From the NCBI RefSeq assembly GCF_019455385.1, contig NZ_JACOFR010000001.1, positions 496,001-560,000 of the forward strand: DNA of 64,000 nucleotides, written 5' to 3'. The notes beneath the pieces were generated by a model that was not told the origin of the DNA, searched no databases, and saw only the letters and a list, made by a program, of their open reading frames with translations. Below, piece after piece: positions 61,032 through 64,000 of the stretch. The stretch comes from Bradyrhizobium sp. BR 10289 (lineage in GTDB: Bacteria; Pseudomonadota; Alphaproteobacteria; Rhizobiales; Xanthobacteraceae). Numbering within the stretch: the first letter of the stretch is position 1; every line of letters begins with the position of its first letter. The position numbers and the translations under genes are program-made.

Positions 61032-61123
61032 CGTAGGGTGGGCAAAGGCGCACTTGCGCCGTGCCCACCATCTCTCCATGATCGATAGAAGACGTGGGCA
61101 CGCTGCGCTTTGCCCACCCTACG
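61032..61123. repeat. Dispersed palindromic repeat, family D, supplying a stop codon
   Basis: CGTAGGGTGGGCAAAGGCG ... CGCTTTGCCCACCCTACG: inverted 16 bp ends with GTGCCCAC/GTGGGCAC inside. Its right end contains CTA at 61119-61121, which is the TAG stop codon of the ABC ATPase gene on the minus strand. Resembles common Bradyrhizobium intergenic elements. Confidence 0.75.
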
Positions 61124-61889
61124 AACTGAGGCCCAGTTTCGCATAAATCCTCCTTGCATAGGCGCCGAATGCATCGGTCGTCTTCAGCGGAAGGTCGCGC
61201 GGGAAGGGCAGGTCGATCGGGAAATAGTCGGCCATCTTGGCCGGGCCGGCCGTCAGCACGGCGCAATGCGAGGACAGGAACACCGCCTCCTGGATCGAGT
61301 GCGTGACGAAGATGATGGTCTTGCCGCTCTCGCGCCAGATCCTGAGCATCTCCAGGTTCATCTGCTCGCGCGTCAGCGCATCCAGCGCGCCGAACGGCTC
61401 GTCCATCAGGATCAGCTTTGGATCGTGGATGAAGGCGCGCGCGATGGCGGTGCGCTGCTGCATGCCGCCGGAGAGCTGTTGCGGATATTTCTGCTCGTAG
61501 CCCGAGAGGCCGACGAGATTGAGCAGATCGCGCGCCCGCTCGCGCGCGGCCTTGATCGGCAGGCCCACGATCTCGGCCGGCAGCAGCACATTGTCCAGGA
61601 TGGTGCGCCACTTCAGAAGAAGCGCCTGCTGGAACACCATGCCGATGTCGCGGCTCGGATCGAACGGGCTGTTGGCATTGCCGATCGTCACGGTGCCGCC
61701 GTCGGCGCTGTGCAGGCCCGCCAGAATCTTCATCACCGTGGTCTTGCCGCAGCCGGAGGGACCGACCAGCGAGACCAGCTCACCTTCCTGCACGTCCATC
61801 GTCACGTCGGACACCGCCAGAAACTCGGCGCCGCCGCTGCGATAGACTTTTCGCACGCCTTGCAGGCTGATGAACGGGTTTGAGCTCAT
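61119..61889 (-). CDS. ABC transporter ATP-binding protein (nitrate/sulfonate/taurine type)
   Basis: 256 residues from ATG 61889, which overlaps the stop of the upstream gene as ATGA. Walker A GPSGCGKTT, Q-loop GMVFQQALLLKWRTI, signature LSGGMQQRTAIARAF, Walker B LILMDEPFGALDALT, H-loop IIFVTHSIQEAVFL. The pattern FVTHSIQEAVFLSS is typical of the SsuB/TauB/NrtD group. The permease and binding protein are not in this window; they probably lie upstream, beyond 64000. The 3' end lies in a repeat. Confidence 0.93.
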   Translation of the reverse strand: MSSNPFISLQGVRKVYRSGGAEFLAVSDVTMDVQEGELVSLVGPSGCGKTTVMKILAGLHSADGGTVTIGNANSPFDPSRDIGMVFQQALLLKWRTILDNVLLPAEIVGLPIKAARERARDLLNLVGLSGYEQKYPQQLSGGMQQRTAIARAFIHDPKLILMDEPFGALDALTREQMNLEMLRIWRESGKTIIFVTHSIQEAVFLSSHCAVLTAGPAKMADYFPIDLPFPRDLPLKTTDAFGAYARRIYAKLGLSS

Positions 61890-62941
61890 GCCAGCCATTT
61901 GTTCAAATTGGCGGCGACGAAGGCATCGTCGCTGAGATCGGCGTGTTCGCGGCAGACGCGGTCGATCTCCTCCTTTTGGCCGGGGCTGAGGCCTTCGTTG
62001 GGATCGAGGCACCACAGGCCCTGCATCAGGCCCTGGCGGCGCAGGATCTCGTGGCAGCCGGCGATGCAGCCGTGGAAATTGTTGGCGACATCGAAGAAGG
62101 CGCTATTGCAATCGGTGACGCGGGCATCGAGCGCGAGCAAATCGGCCGGAAGGCTATCCTTGTGCCGCGCCGCCTTGCAGCGCTCGAACTGCTTGATGGC
62201 GCTTGCGGTCCACACCGACCAATGGCCGAGCAGGCCGCCCTTGAAATAGGTGCGCGTGGTGACGCCCTTGTCGCGCAAATCGAACGGCAGCATCAAATCG
62301 AGCAGGATGTGATCGTCATTGCCGGTGTAGAGCGCGACGCGATCGAGCGCGCCGGCGGCGGCGACACCGCGCAGCACGTCGAGGGTACGATAACGGTTGA
62401 AGGGGGCGATCTTGATGGCGATGACGTTGTCGATCGCAGCAAAGCGCTGCCAGAACCGGCTCGACAGGATGACGCCGCCGACGGCCGGCTGCAGATAGAA
62501 GCCGACCAGCGGGATCTCGGCGGCGACCGCCGTGCAGTGGGCGATGATCTCGTCCTCGGAGGCGCTCTTCATCGCGGCGAGGCTGAGGAGACCTGCGTGA
62601 TAGCCGATGTCCCGCGCGGTGCGGGCTTCAGTCACGGCCTGCTTCGTCGGACCGGCAAGTCCCGCGACCATCGCCAGCGGCCGCCTGGTCCAGTTTGCGG
62701 CGGTCTCGGCTGCAAGCTCCAGCACCGGACGGTAGAGGCCGACGTCGCGGATCGCGAATTGCGTGGTGTGGACGCCGACGGCGAGGCCGCCGGAGCCGGC
62801 GTCGATGTAATAGCGCGTCAATGCGCGCTGGTGCTGCTTGTCGAGCTGGCGCTCGGCGGTGAGCGCGAGGGGGTGGGCCGGCAGCACGGTGCCCTCGGCG
62901 ATCAGCTCGCGGATGTCGGAATTGATCTGGCTGTGGTGCAT
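61886..62941 (-). CDS. Dihydrodipicolinate synthase-like aldolase family protein
   Basis: 351 residues. A (beta/alpha)8 barrel of the DapA/N-acetylneuraminate lyase type: RYYIDAGSGGLAVGVHTTQF, IPLVGFYLQPAVGGVILSSR, NVIAIKIAPFNRYRTLDVL, where the Lys in IKIAP would form the Schiff base, and a final part CREHADLSDDAFVAANLNKW. True lysine biosynthesis is not implied; the operon context with an ABC ATPase suggests catabolism of an imported keto-acid compound. Overlaps the ATPase start by 4 bp; 6 bp after the GNAT gene. Confidence 0.87.
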   Translation of the reverse strand: MHHSQINSDIRELIAEGTVLPAHPLALTAERQLDKQHQRALTRYYIDAGSGGLAVGVHTTQFAIRDVGLYRPVLELAAETAANWTRRPLAMVAGLAGPTKQAVTEARTARDIGYHAGLLSLAAMKSASEDEIIAHCTAVAAEIPLVGFYLQPAVGGVILSSRFWQRFAAIDNVIAIKIAPFNRYRTLDVLRGVAAAGALDRVALYTGNDDHILLDLMLPFDLRDKGVTTRTYFKGGLLGHWSVWTASAIKQFERCKAARHKDSLPADLLALDARVTDCNSAFFDVANNFHGCIAGCHEILRRQGLMQGLWCLDPNEGLSPGQKEEIDRVCREHADLSDDAFVAANLNKWLA

Positions 62942-62947
62942 GATGTC

Positions 62948-63769
62948 CTATCCGAATTCAGGGCCGGCAACGGCGAAGGGCAATTCCTCAGCGGCCGTGG
63001 TGGCGGGGCCGAACCGCATGCGCTGGAACGGGCGCTCGATGGTCCATCCCGAGGCGGTCAAGCCGTCAAGGAACGCGGATTGGGATGCGATGGCGTCGAT
63101 CAGAAGCGGGCCGGTCTCGGACCGCGTGATCGCGTGAACCTGGGCCAGCGCGGCCGCGGCATTGTCGGCAAACAGCGGCCCGATATGGCGGGCGGTCCGG
63201 CCGTCGCGCACGAGAGCAATGGCGCCATGCGCGGAGACGATGCGCGAGCCGGAACGCTGGGCGAAGGCTTCGAGGAGGGCGGTGCGGTCGAGGCCGGTGG
63301 CGCGCCGGTCCCGCGCGCGCAGCGCATCGATGGTCGCGGATGACGACGGCGGGGCTTCGGCCCGTCCGGGCCTCACCAGTTTCAGCCGGCGCAATTGCAG
63401 CGTCGGCGTGAAGCCGAGCGGGCCGTAGACCGCGGCGCCGTCGGGCGTGGCGTCGAGCCAGCTGGTCAGGCCGTTCTTGCGGGCGGTTTCGAGGCAGGCG
63501 TCGACGAGGCGCGTGGCGAGGCCGCGGCGGCGATGAGTGCCTGATACCAGCACCATGCTGATCCAGGCGTTGTTGCCGGAATAGGGCAGCAGCGCCGCCG
63601 TCGCGACCAGCCGCAGGCCATCGCGGATGCCGAAGACGATGCCGTCGCGCAGGAAAATGCGCCAGTCCTCCTCGGTCTGGTTCCAATGCGCTTCCGTCGA
63701 CAGCGCGAGCCCGGCGATCGCGTCGTCGGCGCCGAGCTTGTGGATCGCGGGGCCGTCAGTAGCGTCCAT
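62948..63769 (-). CDS. GNAT family N-acetyltransferase with extra C-terminal domain
   Basis: 273 residues. The N-terminal GNAT domain has the acetyl-CoA loop in SGTHRRRGLATRLVDACLET (RRRGLA) and GAAVYGPLGFTPTLQLRRLK. The following half (about 130-273) is a second related domain seen in two-domain GNAT proteins. The acceptor is unknown. Its start overlaps the end of the epimerase-like gene by 14 bp, which shows tight co-transcription. Confidence 0.88.
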   Translation of the reverse strand: MDATDGPAIHKLGADDAIAGLALSTEAHWNQTEEDWRIFLRDGIVFGIRDGLRLVATAALLPYSGNNAWISMVLVSGTHRRRGLATRLVDACLETARKNGLTSWLDATPDGAAVYGPLGFTPTLQLRRLKLVRPGRAEAPPSSSATIDALRARDRRATGLDRTALLEAFAQRSGSRIVSAHGAIALVRDGRTARHIGPLFADNAAAALAQVHAITRSETGPLLIDAIASQSAFLDGLTASGWTIERPFQRMRFGPATTAAEELPFAVAGPEFG

Positions 63770-64000
63770 CGCGCACCTCGTATTTGGTGGGTTTGCCGAG
63801 GCTCGGCATGGCGCGCGACACCCAGTCGGCGGTCCAGGCGATCAATTGCTCGGTGTCGACCACCGGCAGGCCGAACAGTTCGACGGCCCTGGAGGTATCG
63901 GTGAGCCAGGCCGTCGGCTCTTCCTTGCCCGTCAGCACTGGCGCGCGGCCGAAGCGGGCGCCGAATTTCTGCGCGAGATCGCGCACCGCCCAAATCTCGT
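63756..64000 (-). CDS. NAD-dependent epimerase/dehydratase family protein, C-terminal part, cut by window edge
   Basis: About 81 residues visible, ending at 63756 after RAMPSLGKPTKYEVRDGRY. The part TGKEEPTAWLTDTSRAVELF and GLPVVDTEQLIAWTADWVSR is the usual tail of SDR-type epimerases; the Rossmann core lies outside the window. First visible gene of the minus-strand unit epimerase-GNAT-DapA-like-ABC ATPase. The overlap with the GNAT start suggests translational coupling. Confidence 0.75.
   Translation of the reverse strand, partial: EIWAVRDLAQKFGARFGRAPVLTGKEEPTAWLTDTSRAVELFGLPVVDTEQLIAWTADWVSRAMPSLGKPTKYEVRDGRY

Noticed and set aside
61880..63343. 487-codon open frame antisense to the DapA-like and GNAT genes
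   Set aside because: Crosses two well-supported genes on the other strand and shows no domain.
1..64000. CRISPR arrays, tRNA, rRNA, riboswitches, phage or IS elements
   Set aside because: No regularly spaced direct repeats, no cloverleaf or rRNA sequence, no intact transposase or integrase and no recognisable riboswitch were seen on reading; small RNAs cannot be excluded by eye.

Overview
This window looks like chromosomal DNA of an alphaproteobacterium, most likely Bradyrhizobium or a close Nitrobacteraceae relative. The reasons are high G+C with strongly GC-rich third codon positions, a eukaryotic-type glutamine synthetase II (glnII) behind a sigma-54 promoter next to a DUF2735 gene, rhizobial families such as DUF982, DUF2161 and DUF2336, and several families of dispersed intergenic palindromic repeats. 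Genus assignment is inference from gene content. No rRNA, tRNA, CRISPR array, intact insertion sequence or prophage was found.

Layout. 1-7.5 kb: start of selO, divergent aspS, a large anchored envelope protein, and the malic enzyme maeB. 7.8-18.5 kb: DoxX protein, an AraC regulator divergent from an autotransporter, then envelope and periplasmic genes (DHFR-like protein, polysaccharide deacetylase, exported glutathione peroxidase, long L,D-transpeptidase, CreA) and several tiny exported proteins. 18.6-26 kb: a MocR regulator divergent from a pyridoxamine-phosphate-oxidase-like gene, an M20 hydrolase, a complete tryptophan-to-anthranilate operon (formamidase-like hydrolase, kynA, kynU), and a corrinoid-binding-type protein. 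26.4-35.9 kb: small metabolic and stress genes, glnII with its regulatory region, a ModA-like protein, a Sel1-repeat protein, and two GrlR-like genes.

36-41 kb is the most accessory-looking part. It holds a P-loop kinase, an exported amidohydrolase, and two unrecognised genes (38386-39666 membrane protein, 39872-40951 soluble protein) with more A+T-rich codons and a strong hairpin between them. This pair is the best candidate for an undescribed system, but nothing in the sequence fixes its function. 41-50 kb: ABC-F ATPase, MBL hydrolase, periplasmic asparaginase, PsiF-like protein, esterase, then an operon DUF2336-PilZ-HD-GYP that looks like a cyclic-di-GMP output/turnover unit. 50-64 kb: AraC regulator plus FMN reductase, a chemoreceptor, a DUF2778 transpeptidase-like protein, DUF982, a SUKH-domain protein, a tannase/feruloyl-esterase gene divergent from a MarR regulator with a shared palindrome, a lone TRAP binding protein, and a minus-strand operon (epimerase, GNAT, DapA-like aldolase, ABC ATPase) that continues past the window.

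Gene ends are often marked by dispersed repeats: family A (three copies), B (two), C (two), and single D, E and F elements. Candidate operators (perfect palindromes) lie in front of the MocR/oxidase pair, the kynurenine operon, the MarR/tannase pair and the 50 kb AraC gene.
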